44,291 nucleotides of DNA from Sphingomonadaceae bacterium (GTDB lineage Bacteria; Pseudomonadota; Alphaproteobacteria; Sphingomonadales; Sphingomonadaceae): NCBI GenBank assembly GCA_021741065.1, contig JAIOYN010000005.1, forward strand, positions 1-44,291. The letters are read 5' to 3'. Positions 9,136 to 17,673 of this stretch are shown here, in pieces. The notes below the pieces were generated by a model, which saw only the letters and a program-made list of their open reading frames with translations, did not search any database and was not told where the DNA came from. Both the position numbers and the translations under genes were made by a program. The first letter of the stretch is position 1, and the number at the start of each line of letters is the position of its first letter.

Positions 9136-10263
9136 TCACGCAGTGAGGGCCGTTTCGGGCGCGACAAATGCAAGATTGAGGCTTTCGGCAACCGCTTGGC
9201 TGGTGACTTTACCCTGATGCACATTCAACCCGGCCAGCAAGCCGCGTCCAGTTTCTGTGCTGCTATCCAACGCGGCAATGCCCTTGTTTGCAAGCGCCAG
9301 GCCATAAGGCAAGGTCGCGTTGTTGAGCGCAGCCGCGCTGGTCTGCGGGACGGCACCGGGCATATTTGCGACGCAATAATGAATGATGCCATCTACAACA
9401 TAAGTGGGTTCGGCATGCGTTGTAGCGCGCGATGTTTCAAAGCAACCGCCTTGGTCAATGGCGACATCAACCAAGACTGCGCCGGGCTTCATCCGCTTCA
9501 GCATTTCGCGGGTCACAAGGCGCGGCGCGCTTGCACCCGGAATAAGCACGGCGCCAATGACGGCATCGGCATGGCTGATTTCATGATCGATGGCTTCAAG
9601 CGTCGAATAACGCGTGCGCACCCGTCCGTTAAACATGTCGTCGAGTTGGCGCAGGCGCGGGATCGAACGGTCAACGATGGTGACCTCGGCGCCCAGACCA
9701 ACGGCCATGCGCGCTGCATGTGTACCAACAACGCCGCCACCGAGCACCGTTACACGGCCAGCAGCTACCCCCGGCACACCGCCGAGCAATATGCCCGCTC
9801 CGCCTTCGCTGCGGCGCATGGCTTGGCCAGCGGCTTCAATCGCCAGGCGACCCGCGACTTCGCTCATGGGGGCCAATAGGGGCAGGGCGCCGCGATCATC
9901 GGTCACGGTCTCATAGGCAATGGCGGTGCATCCGCTGGCAATCAGACCCTTGGCTTGTTCGGGATCGGGTGCAAGATGCAAATAAGTGAAGAGCATTTGG
10001 CCGGGACGAAGCTGCACCCATTCGCTTGGTTGCGGTTCCTTGACCTTAACGATCATGTCGCAGCTCGCGAAAATTTCCTGCGCGGTTGCAGCGATTTCTG
10101 CGCCAGCGGCGCGATATGCGTCGTCATTTGCCATGATGCCCGCGCCTGCGCCGGATTGCACCAGCACCTGATGCCCAGCGGCCACATATTCGCGGACGGC
10201 ACCAGGCGCTAAGCCAACGCGATATTCATGCACTTTTATTTCGCTCGGGACCCCAACACGCAT
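9136..10263 (-). CDS. ald: Alanine dehydrogenase
   Basis: A 375-residue enzyme with the AlaDH/PNT fold; it catalyses NAD-dependent reversible deamination of L-alanine to pyruvate and ammonia. The N-terminal [10 protein letters not shown], the active-site segment [11 protein letters not shown] (Lys near 75), YLHLAPD (His near 96) and the NAD-binding [15 protein letters not shown] near 174-188 are present. The ribosome site GAGGAG is eight bases before the ATG. It is divergent from an Lrp/AsnC regulator across a short region with a 23-bp inverted repeat, the usual arrangement in proteobacteria, where an Lrp-type protein activates ald in response to alanine. Confidence 0.94.
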   Translation of the reverse strand: MRVGVPSEIKVHEYRVGLAPGAVREYVAAGHQVLVQSGAGAGIMANDDAYRAAGAEIAATAQEIFASCDMIVKVKEPQPSEWVQLRPGQMLFTYLHLAPDPEQAKGLIASGCTAIAYETVTDDRGALPLLAPMSEVAGRLAIEAAGQAMRRSEGGAGILLGGVPGVAAGRVTVLGGGVVGTHAARMAVGLGAEVTIVDRSIPRLRQLDDMFNGRVRTRYSTLEAIDHEISHADAVIGAVLIPGASAPRLVTREMLKRMKPGAVLVDVAIDQGGCFETSRATTHAEPTYVVDGIIHYCVANMPGAVPQTSAAALNNATLPYGLALANKGIAALDSSTETGRGLLAGLNVHQGKVTSQAVAESLNLAFVAPETALTA

Positions 10264-10336
10264 GATTTTTGCTCCTCATAATATGTTGGCAAAGATTAGC
10301 ATTGTCGTGACGCCGAAACTCCGCAAAGATTCGACT

Positions 10337-10359
10337 TATATGGACATTTTGTGCATATA
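10337..10359. promoter_or_regulatory. Candidate Lrp/AsnC operator between ald and its regulator
   Basis: A 23-base inverted repeat with ten-base arms (TATATGGACA and TGTGCATATA) around TTT; nine of ten arm positions match. It lies 73-95 bases upstream of the ald start and 33-55 bases upstream of the regulator start, as expected of a shared, autoregulated operator. The AT-rich centre and dyad symmetry resemble Lrp-family sites in general. Assignment to this regulator is inference from position. Confidence 0.5.
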
Positions 10360-10392
10360 ATCGTCGCACTTCTAGTATTGGGTAAAAATATT

Positions 10393-10863
10393 ATGCAACT
10401 TGATCGGGCGGACCGTAAATTATTGGGTGCGTTAGTGGCAAATGGCCGCGCGACTCAGATGGAGCTGGGTGATGCCGCTGGACTGTCCCCAAGCGCCGCG
10501 GCGCGGCGGCAGAAAGCCTTGGAAGATGAAGGCATATTGCGTGGCTATCGTGCCGATGTGAACTTACGCAAGCTGGGGCTTGGGGCAACTGTGATGGTGA
10601 CGATCACACTCGACAGCCAAAGCGAGGAGGCCATGGCTGCGTTTGAAGCGGCGGTCGTCAGCAGTCCGTCGACCATCCGATGTCATCTGATGAGCGGGCG
10701 GAATGACTATCTGCTGGTGGTGCGTGCTGCATCGATCGAGGATTATGAAATCATTCACCGGCAGGAAATAGCGCGTTTGCCGCGGGTCGCGCGGATTGAA
10801 ACCGCATTTGCCTTGCGTGAAGTGGTGAACCGAGCGGTTCCTCCGCGTCTTTTCGATACATAA
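10393..10863 (+). CDS. Lrp/AsnC family transcriptional regulator
   Basis: A 156-residue feast/famine regulator: an N-terminal winged helix-turn-helix (residues about 5-55, with MELGDAAGLSPSAAARRQKALEDEG) and a C-terminal RAM ligand-binding domain (residues about 65-145). I use the ATG at 10393 because MQLDRADRKLL is the usual family N-terminus; a GTG at 10351 would add 14 residues and would run into the inverted repeat. The ribosome site is weak. Divergent from ald, so it probably senses an amino acid, most likely alanine, and controls ald and itself. Confidence 0.88.
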   Translation: MQLDRADRKLLGALVANGRATQMELGDAAGLSPSAAARRQKALEDEGILRGYRADVNLRKLGLGATVMVTITLDSQSEEAMAAFEAAVVSSPSTIRCHLMSGRNDYLLVVRAASIEDYEIIHRQEIARLPRVARIETAFALREVVNRAVPPRLFDT

Positions 10864-11176
10864 GGGGGCTTGAACCGCAATATCAGGTGCAGGTAGGATT
10901 TCGGCTAATGAGTGGCCGCATCTGCTGCCAGTGACCATTGCAAGACTGTGACTGTTTTGTCACATCGCCCAAAAAGGACAATGACATTGATACAAAATTG
11001 CTTGCTTGGCGCACGCTTTGATGTTTGTGTGCACCTGCACAATAAAGCGCTGGCAAGATAAAGCTGACCATTGCGAAGGCAAACAGATTTAGCGGGAAGA
11101 GAACGGCATCTGCCGATTGTCACGCAATGCGTGGCTAGCCGGCTAGTATCTATTGTACCTAAGAAGGGGTAAAATT
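10864..11176. other. Non-coding region with inverted repeats, upstream of the porin gene
   Basis: This 313-base stretch shows no convincing gene. It contains a short dyad TGTGAC/GTCACA (10947-10964) and a larger nested inverted repeat at 11001-11057 described separately. The porin ribosome site AAGAAGGGG is at 11161-11169. I could not identify a convincing promoter. Confidence 0.5.
11001..11057. repeat. Nested inverted repeat (57 bases)
   Basis: Three nested pairs share one centre: CTTGC (11001-11005) with GCAAG (11053-11057), CGCTTT (11014-11019) with AAAGCG (11044-11049), and TGTGCA (11028-11033) with TGCACA (11036-11041). It could form an interrupted hairpin in RNA or act as a protein site. 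There is no T-run after it, so a terminator is unlikely. Confidence 0.35.
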
Positions 11177-11899
11177 ATGCGTAATTCCATATTGAAGTTG
11201 GCAAGCATAAGCATCGCGATCAGCGCGATAGCAATGTCGGCACCTGCCTTCGCGCAGGAGGCAGCTGAAGAAGCGGCCGGCCCAGTCACACTGACTGGCG
11301 GCGTTGCTCTTGCATCGGACTATCGTTTCCGCGGCGTTTCGCTCTCCGGTAAGGATTTTGCGGTTCAGCCGTACCTGACGGTAAAGCATGAATCCGGCCT
11401 ATATGTGGGCGCTTGGGGATCCAATCTTTCCGAAAATGACGGAGACGATGTTGAAGTTGACCTTTACGCTGGTTTTTCCGGCGGTGAAGCCGTGACATAT
11501 GACATTGGTGCGACTTACTATCTCTATCCGGGCGTATCGAGCTTCAACTATGTTGAGGTCACTGGAAAGCTTGGTTCAACCATAGGCCCAGCATCCGTTG
11601 GCCTGCAATTGAGCTATGTTCCAAGCCAAGACAATACGGGCAATAACGACAATATCTATTTCGGTACCAACGCCAGCATTGCCGTGCCAAATTCCCCGAT
11701 TTCGATTGTTGGATCGGTGGGTATGGAAGATGGCGCATTCACAGCTGGTAAGGAAAAGCTCGATTGGTCGCTTGGACTGAATACCGCTGTTTCCGGTTTC
11801 ACACTGGGTGTTTCCTATGTCGACACCAACCGCCGGACGATCTTTGCACCCAAGGATAGCTCGGCTGGCGTTGTGTTCACGGTAAGCTACGGCTTCTGA
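11177..11899 (+). CDS. TorF family putative porin
   Basis: A 240-residue outer-membrane protein. A signal peptide ends near AFAQ (residue 27); the mature part starts with an acidic linker, then VTLTGGVALASDYRFRGVSLSG, the typical opening strand of TorF-type proteins, and ends in phenylalanine (SYGF), the usual beta-barrel C-terminus. I chose the ATG at 11177 because AAGAAGGGG stands eight bases before it and the signal peptide begins there. It probably makes a beta-barrel channel for small solutes. It lies just upstream of the glutamine synthetase-like operon on the same strand, which hints at uptake of amines, but a strong hairpin separates them. Confidence 0.8.
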   Translation: MRNSILKLASISIAISAIAMSAPAFAQEAAEEAAGPVTLTGGVALASDYRFRGVSLSGKDFAVQPYLTVKHESGLYVGAWGSNLSENDGDDVEVDLYAGFSGGEAVTYDIGATYYLYPGVSSFNYVEVTGKLGSTIGPASVGLQLSYVPSQDNTGNNDNIYFGTNASIAVPNSPISIVGSVGMEDGAFTAGKEKLDWSLGLNTAVSGFTLGVSYVDTNRRTIFAPKDSSAGVVFTVSYGF

Positions 11900-11954
11900 T
11901 AGCGCTTCAAGGTTTGCAGGCTCGGCAAAAACACGAGCCTCAAAGAAATACATA

Positions 11955-11986
11955 CATGCCGGGCTTGACCTTTCAAGTCCGGCATG
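11955..11986 (+). terminator. Strong hairpin after the porin gene (terminator-like, no T-run)
   Basis: CATGCCGGGCTTGA (11955-11968) pairs over all 14 positions, with one G-T wobble, with TCAAGTCCGGCATG (11973-11986) around a four-base loop. A smaller hairpin, AGGCTCG/CGAGCCT (11918-11940), precedes it. No T-run follows (CGCTTATC), so it may stabilise the porin mRNA 3' end or give partial termination before the next operon. Confidence 0.45.
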
Positions 11987-12021
11987 CGCTTATCAGTCAC
12001 CCAAAAAACTGGTGAAAAACA

Positions 12022-13368
12022 ATGTCCGTCAATCTTGCGAATTGGATCGCTGAGCACAAAATCGATGAGGTTGAGTGCATCGTGCCTGACATTAACGGTG
12101 TGCAACGGGGCAAGGTTCTGCCTGCGAAGAAGTTTCTTTCGTCGGTCCGTGACAAATCGCTGCGTATACCTGGCAGCGTTTTTATCTGCACCATTGATGG
12201 CCATTATCCCGAAGACATTGCGGACATTTGGGACAAGGATCCGGACAAAATCCTGGTCGCTGATCCCGAAACAATTTGCGTAGCCCCCGGGTTTAAATCA
12301 CCAACGGCTTTTGTGATCGCCGATGTGCTGCATGGCGACGGAACCGAGGTCGAAATCGCCCCGCGCACGATATTGAAAAAAGTACTGAACATGTACGCTG
12401 ACCGCGGGTGGAAGCCGATTATGGCGCCTGAGGTCGAGTTTTACCTTGTCAGCCAGAATGTCGACCCTGACTTTCCGTTAATGCCACCAACGGGATCAAG
12501 TGGCCGGGCGGAAACTGCAAGCCAGCCTTATGGCTTAGAGGCGATGAACGAATATGAGGACATTATCGACCACATCTATGATGACTGTGAGTTGATGGGC
12601 CTCGATATCGACACGATGATCCACGAAATGGGCGCGGCGCAGCTGGAGGTCAACTTTATCCATGGCGACCCTTTAAAGCTGGCGGACCAAGTGTTCCTGT
12701 TCAAACGCACCGTTCGGGCGGTCGCAAAACAACATGGCGTCTACGCTACCTTCATGGCGAACCCAATGGCAGGGCAGCCCGGCAGCGCTATGCACATTCA
12801 CCAATCGGTCGTGGATGCCGAAACCGGCCGAAACCTGTTTTCCAACGCCAATGGGCGCGATAGCGCGCTGTTCCGCAGCTATATTGCTGGCCTCGTGAAA
12901 TTCATGCCGCAGGTATCGCCATTGTGGGCACCCAACGTTAACAGCTTCCGCAGGATGCGTCCGGACAGCGCGGCGCCGATTAACGTCCAATGGGGCGAAG
13001 ACAATCGAAGCTGCGGTTTCCGCGTGCCCATTTCCGACAAGGCCAACCGCCGCGTTGAAAATCGCCTACCGGGCGCAGATTCCAACCCCTATCTCGCTAT
13101 GGCGGCATCGTTGGTCTGCGGCTATATCGGGATGGTGGAGCGGATGGTTCCCGCCAAAGCGATTACCGGCAGTGCCTATAACCGCGCGCGCACCTTGCCT
13201 CGCACGTTGGAAGCGGCCTTGGACCGTTTCAGCGCCTGCAAGCCAGTCCGGAATTTGCTTGGCGAAGAGTTTTTCGATATTTTCTATGCGGTTAAGGACT
13301 ATGAATTGTTCAATTACCAGTCCGTGGTCTCGAGCTGGGAACGTGAGCATTTGTTGTTGAGGGTGTGA
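12022..13368 (+). CDS. Glutamine synthetase family protein, probable gamma-glutamylamine synthetase (PuuA-like), first copy
   Basis: A 448-residue glutamine synthetase-fold ligase. It shows the N-terminal beta-grasp segment (IVPDINGVQRGKVLP), the metal-binding PEVEFYL near residue 137, AAQLEVNF near 205, the ATP-site HIH near 257, and NRSCGFRVP and ENRLPGADSNPYLA near 330-360. It is shorter than GlnA (about 470) and lacks the GlnA adenylylation loop, as in PuuA-type enzymes that join glutamate to an amine at the expense of ATP. First gene of a four-gene run; its TGA overlaps the ATG of the next gene by one base. The exact amine cannot be told from sequence. Confidence 0.82.
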   Translation: MSVNLANWIAEHKIDEVECIVPDINGVQRGKVLPAKKFLSSVRDKSLRIPGSVFICTIDGHYPEDIADIWDKDPDKILVADPETICVAPGFKSPTAFVIADVLHGDGTEVEIAPRTILKKVLNMYADRGWKPIMAPEVEFYLVSQNVDPDFPLMPPTGSSGRAETASQPYGLEAMNEYEDIIDHIYDDCELMGLDIDTMIHEMGAAQLEVNFIHGDPLKLADQVFLFKRTVRAVAKQHGVYATFMANPMAGQPGSAMHIHQSVVDAETGRNLFSNANGRDSALFRSYIAGLVKFMPQVSPLWAPNVNSFRRMRPDSAAPINVQWGEDNRSCGFRVPISDKANRRVENRLPGADSNPYLAMAASLVCGYIGMVERMVPAKAITGSAYNRARTLPRTLEAALDRFSACKPVRNLLGEEFFDIFYAVKDYELFNYQSVVSSWEREHLLLRV

Positions 13369-14642
13369 TGCCCGACCCGTTAAATGATAGTTATTATCTG
13401 GCATCTGCGGGCGACTATCGGCCCGATACGCCGCTTACTGGTGACATAAAGGCCGATATCTGCATCATCGGCGGGGGCTTTACTGGCTTGTCAGCCTCGG
13501 TGGCATGTGCCGAAGCGGGGTTTGATGTCGTTTTGCTTGAGGCCGAGCAAATCGGCTTCGCTGCATCGGGTCGAAACGGCGGGCAGATGATCCCCGGATT
13601 TAATATGGCGGCCGCGGACCTTATCAAACTGGTGGGCGAAGATGTCGGCCAACAACTCTACCACCTCGCAATGTCGGCGCGCGATCGCGTGCATGCACGG
13701 ATTGAGCGCCATGATATCGATTGCGATTTGCGGCATGGCCACATCCATTTGGCAGCGAAGAAGAGCGACTTTGCCTATTTGGAAGATGAAGTGACGTTTA
13801 GTGACAGGTTGTTAGGCGCAGGTGAAGCAGTGTTGGTCACGCCTACGGATGTTGGTCGATATGTAGGTGTAGCGGGATATCATGGCGGAGTTTATGTGCC
13901 CAAAGGTGGCCATCTTCACCCCTTAAAATATGCGCGCGGTTTGAAACAGGCAGCCAAAAGCGCGGGTGCGAGAATTTTCGAAGGCAGCAGAGCTGTCTCG
14001 ATCGCAGAAGGCGATAAGGTTGTTATCCGCACGATGTCTGGATCCGTTACCGCTAGCCATGTCTTTCTGGCTTGTGACTCAGAAACTGGGGATTTGGCCC
14101 CTAAGGCGGGTCGGTATACGATGCCGGTATTGAATTATATCATTGCAACCGAGCCGCTGAACGAAGACCGCGCGCGCGTGCTAATCCCATCGAATGCAGC
14201 GGTATCGGACAGCCGGTTTGTTCTGAATTATTTCCGGTTGTCCGCCGACAACCGACTGCTTTTTGCAGGTGGAGAAAAATACACGCCAAAGCCGCCAGAG
14301 GATATTGCTGCTTTTGTCCGACCCTTTATGCTGAAGCTGTTCCCGCAATTGGCCGATGTGCGGATCGATTATGCATGGGGCGGTACGGTCGGGATCACCG
14401 TGAACCGTCTGCCGCATATTGGTCGAGACGGCAATAAGCTGTTCGCGCATGGCTATTCGGGGCAGGGCGTTCTTCTCACGACGCTGGTGGGCGAGCTTCT
14501 GGCAGATTTGTTGAAGGGCGATAGTCGCAGTTTCGACCTCTTTGAAAAAATCCCGCATCGTGCGTTTCCGGGTGGCAAGCTGCTGCGAACACCCACCTAT
14601 GTTGCAGGGATGCTTTATTCGGCGATGATGGACCGTCTGTGA
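13368..14642 (+). CDS. FAD-dependent amine oxidoreductase (PuuB/DadA-like)
   Basis: A 424-residue flavoprotein of the D-amino-acid-oxidase/glycine-oxidase superfamily. The FAD-binding dinucleotide fold begins at about residue 30 (ICIIGGGFTGLSASVACAEAG), and the C-terminal FAD contact HGYSGQGVLLTTLVGELLADL is typical of PuuB (gamma-glutamylputrescine oxidase) relatives. It is expected to oxidise an amine, perhaps the gamma-glutamylated product of the preceding ligase, to an aldehyde or imine. It overlaps its neighbours at both ends (TGATG and GTGA), so translation of the run is coupled. Fit to PuuB is good by context; a direct amino acid oxidase is the alternative. Confidence 0.82.
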   Translation: MPDPLNDSYYLASAGDYRPDTPLTGDIKADICIIGGGFTGLSASVACAEAGFDVVLLEAEQIGFAASGRNGGQMIPGFNMAAADLIKLVGEDVGQQLYHLAMSARDRVHARIERHDIDCDLRHGHIHLAAKKSDFAYLEDEVTFSDRLLGAGEAVLVTPTDVGRYVGVAGYHGGVYVPKGGHLHPLKYARGLKQAAKSAGARIFEGSRAVSIAEGDKVVIRTMSGSVTASHVFLACDSETGDLAPKAGRYTMPVLNYIIATEPLNEDRARVLIPSNAAVSDSRFVLNYFRLSADNRLLFAGGEKYTPKPPEDIAAFVRPFMLKLFPQLADVRIDYAWGGTVGITVNRLPHIGRDGNKLFAHGYSGQGVLLTTLVGELLADLLKGDSRSFDLFEKIPHRAFPGGKLLRTPTYVAGMLYSAMMDRL

Positions 14643-16006
14643 TTGAAAGAGTTTCCATCGAAGCAATGCGCGAGCGTGAAATGGCGCGGTTCATTGCGGC
14701 TAATCCGAAATCAAAAGCCCATGCCGAAAAAGCGCAGGGTTGGTTCCAGGGCGTACCTTTCCATTGGATGCTGGATTGGTCCACCCCATTCCCAATCGTA
14801 GCACAGGAAGCGTCTGGAGCGACATTGACGAGTGTTGACGGGCAGGTTTTTGATGACTTCTGTCTGGGCGATACCGCGAGCATGTTTGGCCATTCTCCAG
14901 CGCCGCTGGCCAAGGCAATAGCCGAACAAGCTGCGCAGGGGTTAAGCTATATGCTGCCCACCGCAAAGGGCGCGGAATTGGGCTTTATGCTTGCCGACAT
15001 GTTTGGCCTGCTCAAATGGCAAGTCACCACCACGGCCACCGAAGCGAACCGCGCCGTTATCCGGTGGTGCCGCGGCATAACGGCGCGTGACAAGATTTTG
15101 ATCTTCAACGGCTGCTATCATGGTGCGGTCGATGATGTGTTTGTAGACCTGCGTAATGGCCGCGCGGTCAACCGGCCAAGTCTGATCGGGCAAGTGCAAG
15201 ACTTGTTGCCTACTACTGTTGTCATCGAATTTAACGATGTGGACTTGCTTGCCGCCGCGTTACGCGTTGGCGATATCGCTTGTGTCTTGGCTGAGCCGTT
15301 GATGACCAATATTGGCATGGTGCGCGACGCGCCGGGGTTTCTTCAGAAATTGCGCCAGCTGTGTAATGAAACCGGCACAATTTTGGTGCTGGATGAAACG
15401 CACACCATTTCATCCGGCTATGGCGGACATAGCAACACGCATGGTCCGAAGCCGGACATATTGGTTGTAGGAAAATCTATCGGCGGCGGTGTGCCGTGCG
15501 CGGTTTACGGCTTTACGGCCGAGATTGCCGAACGGATGGCGGCGTTGAATGCATCGCGTCCGGCGGGGCATAGCGGCATAGGCACGACCTTATCGGCTAA
15601 TGCGCTCGCCATTACCGCGATGCACGCGATGTTGGGGCAGGTGATTACGCGCGATGCTTATGCCCATATGCTGTCAATCACGGACAGGCTGGTCGCGCGA
15701 TTGAACGCAGTGATTGCTGTGCATAAGGTGAATTGGCATGTCAGCCACGTTGGCGCGCGCGTTGAATTGGTCTGTTCTGCTATCCCGCCGCGCAATGGCA
15801 GTGACGCGCGCGCAGCGATGGATCATGAACTGGAAAGTACCATCCATCTCTATCTCGCCAATCGCGGAATCTTGCTCGCGCCATTCCACAATATGATGCT
15901 GGTCAGCCCCGTGACGCAAGCCGCGCAAGTTGACCGCCTCGCTGCGGAGTTGAACAATGCGCTGACTGAGCTAAAAGCGGCGGAACATTCGGGTGGACGG
16001 AAGTGA
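14639..16006 (+). CDS. Class III PLP-dependent aminotransferase (glutamate-1-semialdehyde aminomutase-like)
   Basis: A 455-residue fold-type I enzyme. The cofactor lysine is K279 in VGKSIGGG, preceded by the PLP Asp in VLDETHTISSGYGG and by the GCYHGAVDDVF segment. Residues 60-120 contain the class III N-terminal pattern (GDTASMFGHSP). Overall it resembles glutamate-1-semialdehyde aminomutase more than GABA or putrescine aminotransferases, but its operon position argues for an amine or amino-aldehyde substrate rather than heme synthesis. The start is a GTG overlapping the previous stop by four bases; an in-frame ATG 27 bases on is the alternative. Confidence 0.82.
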   Translation: MIERVSIEAMREREMARFIAANPKSKAHAEKAQGWFQGVPFHWMLDWSTPFPIVAQEASGATLTSVDGQVFDDFCLGDTASMFGHSPAPLAKAIAEQAAQGLSYMLPTAKGAELGFMLADMFGLLKWQVTTTATEANRAVIRWCRGITARDKILIFNGCYHGAVDDVFVDLRNGRAVNRPSLIGQVQDLLPTTVVIEFNDVDLLAAALRVGDIACVLAEPLMTNIGMVRDAPGFLQKLRQLCNETGTILVLDETHTISSGYGGHSNTHGPKPDILVVGKSIGGGVPCAVYGFTAEIAERMAALNASRPAGHSGIGTTLSANALAITAMHAMLGQVITRDAYAHMLSITDRLVARLNAVIAVHKVNWHVSHVGARVELVCSAIPPRNGSDARAAMDHELESTIHLYLANRGILLAPFHNMMLVSPVTQAAQVDRLAAELNNALTELKAAEHSGGRK

Positions 16007-16010
16007 ATTC

Positions 16011-17414
16011 ATGACAATCAAACGCGCTATATCATCAGCGACCATCGCGCCGCGTAGCGAGGCAGAGGCGTTTTTTGCCGCGCATCCCGACATCGATTCT
16101 ATAGAGATGATCTACACCGACTTTGGCGGCGTCCCTCGCGGTAAGCGTCTGCGCCAACATGAAGTGTTGTCTGTCTATGAAATCGGCCGCTTTTTCCCCG
16201 GCTCTATCGCTGTGGTCGATATCACTGGGCAAGACACCGTTGAAACGGGTTTAGTGTGGGAAGATGGCGACGCCGACCGCTCCATGAAGCCAATTCCAGG
16301 CACTTTGGTCCGCACCCCTTGGGCAGGCGACAATGCCGCGCAGTTCATGGTCGATTTTTACGAGCTCGATGGCCAGCCGCATGATCTTGACCCGCGCCAT
16401 GTGCTTGGTCTGGTTGTAGACCGTTTTGCCGAAATGGGTCTGACGCCCGCCTTGGCGGTGGAGCTCGAATTTTACTTGTTGGATCCAAAGCGCGCGCGCG
16501 ATGGATCCATCCGCCCAGCGCGGCCAGAATATAGCGGCGAAGCTCCGCAGATGGTCGAAGTCTATGGCTTGCGCGAGCTCGATGATTTCCGTCCCTTCTT
16601 CGACGAATTATACGAAACCTGCGATATTCAGGGACTTCCCCTAGAATCGGCTATATCCGAATTTGCGCCCGGACAATGCGAGTTGACCTTGCGGTATAAA
16701 CCCGACGTGCTGCGCGCCTGTGATGACGCGATCATGTACAAGCGCGTTGTGAAGGCGGTGGCGCAGGCACACGGGCTTGAGGCGACGTTCATGGCGAAGC
16801 CTTTTGCCGAACAAGCCGGCTCCGGCATGCATATTCACGTGTCAATGAACGACAAAGACGGCAATAACCTGTTTGCCGCCGAAGATCCCGAAGGCACGCT
16901 GATGTTGCGCCATGCCATTGGCGGAATGATCGCCAGCGTTGGGGATTGCTTCGCGCTGTTTGCGCCGCATGCCAATAGCTACCGCCGGTTCAAAGCGAAT
17001 AGCTATGCGCCAGTTGCCCCGACTTGGGGGGTCAATAACCGCACCGTATCTTTCCGCATTCCGGCCGGCCCGTCCGCAAGCCGCCATGTCGAACATCGCG
17101 CCTGCGGGGCTGACGCCAACCCCTATCTTGCGGTTGCGGGCGTATTGTCCGGTATTCATCATGGTATCACCAACCAGATTGACCCCGGCCCAGCGGTTGT
17201 GGGCAATGGCTATGACCGTGATGGGTCAGGTGATGACAAGCCACCAAGCAACTGGTTTGCCGCCGTTGACCGTTTTCACGGCTCCAAATTTTTGCGGGAC
17301 TATCTTGGCGATCGCTTTGTCGACATGTTCACAATTGTGAAGCGCGTCGAGCAAGACCGTTATTTCGGACAAGTGCCCAGCATTGATTATGATTGGTATT
17401 TGCGCAACGCGTAA
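16011..17414 (+). CDS. Glutamine synthetase family protein, probable gamma-glutamylamine synthetase, second copy
   Basis: A 467-residue paralogue of the first ligase in this operon. Key motifs are conserved: ELEFYLL near residue 150, PGQCELTL near 222, the ATP-site HIH at 274-276, NRTVSFRIP near 345 and EHRACGADANPYLA near 363-376. The two copies differ widely outside motifs, which points to different substrates rather than a recent duplication. I chose the ATG at 16011, preceded by GGACGGAAG; a GTG at 15993 in the same frame is possible. It is the last gene of the run and starts four bases after the aminotransferase stop. The next feature is the SRP RNA. Confidence 0.82.
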   Translation: MTIKRAISSATIAPRSEAEAFFAAHPDIDSIEMIYTDFGGVPRGKRLRQHEVLSVYEIGRFFPGSIAVVDITGQDTVETGLVWEDGDADRSMKPIPGTLVRTPWAGDNAAQFMVDFYELDGQPHDLDPRHVLGLVVDRFAEMGLTPALAVELEFYLLDPKRARDGSIRPARPEYSGEAPQMVEVYGLRELDDFRPFFDELYETCDIQGLPLESAISEFAPGQCELTLRYKPDVLRACDDAIMYKRVVKAVAQAHGLEATFMAKPFAEQAGSGMHIHVSMNDKDGNNLFAAEDPEGTLMLRHAIGGMIASVGDCFALFAPHANSYRRFKANSYAPVAPTWGVNNRTVSFRIPAGPSASRHVEHRACGADANPYLAVAGVLSGIHHGITNQIDPGPAVVGNGYDRDGSGDDKPPSNWFAAVDRFHGSKFLRDYLGDRFVDMFTIVKRVEQDRYFGQVPSIDYDWYLRNA

Positions 17415-17493
17415 GCTGGCATAGCCATAGCCCGTATAAAGGGCGGTTCGATGTGCGCGTTATTGTGGCATTTGCCAAAACCCACGGCCGGTC

Positions 17494-17522
17494 TTGCAAT
17501 TCTACAAGGTCGCGGCCATATG
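17494..17522 (+). promoter_or_regulatory. Probable promoter of the SRP RNA gene
   Basis: TTGCAA (17494-17499) and CATATG (17517-17522) are 17 bases apart, and the predicted transcript start about seven bases on (17529) agrees with the folded 5' end of the SRP RNA. Both hexamers are imperfect, so this rests mainly on position. Confidence 0.4.
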
Positions 17523-17528
17523 CGGCGT

Positions 17529-17620
17529 GGGAGTCGGATGGACGTGGCACTCGCCAACCTGGTCAGGTCCTGACGGAAGCAGCCACAACGAATTCGCTGC
17601 GGGTCATTCGGCTCCTACTT
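17529..17620 (+). ncRNA. ffs: Signal recognition particle RNA (4.5S, small bacterial type)
   Basis: About 90 bases. The conserved core GGTCAGGTCC (17561-17570) and GGAAGCAGCC (17575-17584) forms helix 8, the Ffh M-domain site. The terminal helix is GGAGTCGGATGG (17530-17541) paired with TCATTCGGCTCC (17604-17615), 12 pairs with some G-T wobbles. The apical tetraloop is TGAC (17571-17574) rather than the GGAA of E. coli. The RNA binds Ffh to make the particle that brings nascent membrane proteins to FtsY. The position directly before dnaX is usual in alphaproteobacteria. Ends are approximate. Confidence 0.9.
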
Positions 17621-17673
17621 TTCCCCGTGTTTTGGTGGAGAAGACTTCGACAAAGGTCGGTGATGCTTCTAAT

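Noticed and set aside
10947-10964. CRP-like site TGTGA...TCACA
   Set aside because: The half-sites are eight bases apart rather than six, so it does not fit the CRP consensus; it is only a short dyad.
17494-17673. Upstream in-frame extension of dnaX
   Set aside because: The region encodes the SRP RNA; the residues are not DnaX-like and there is no ribosome site.
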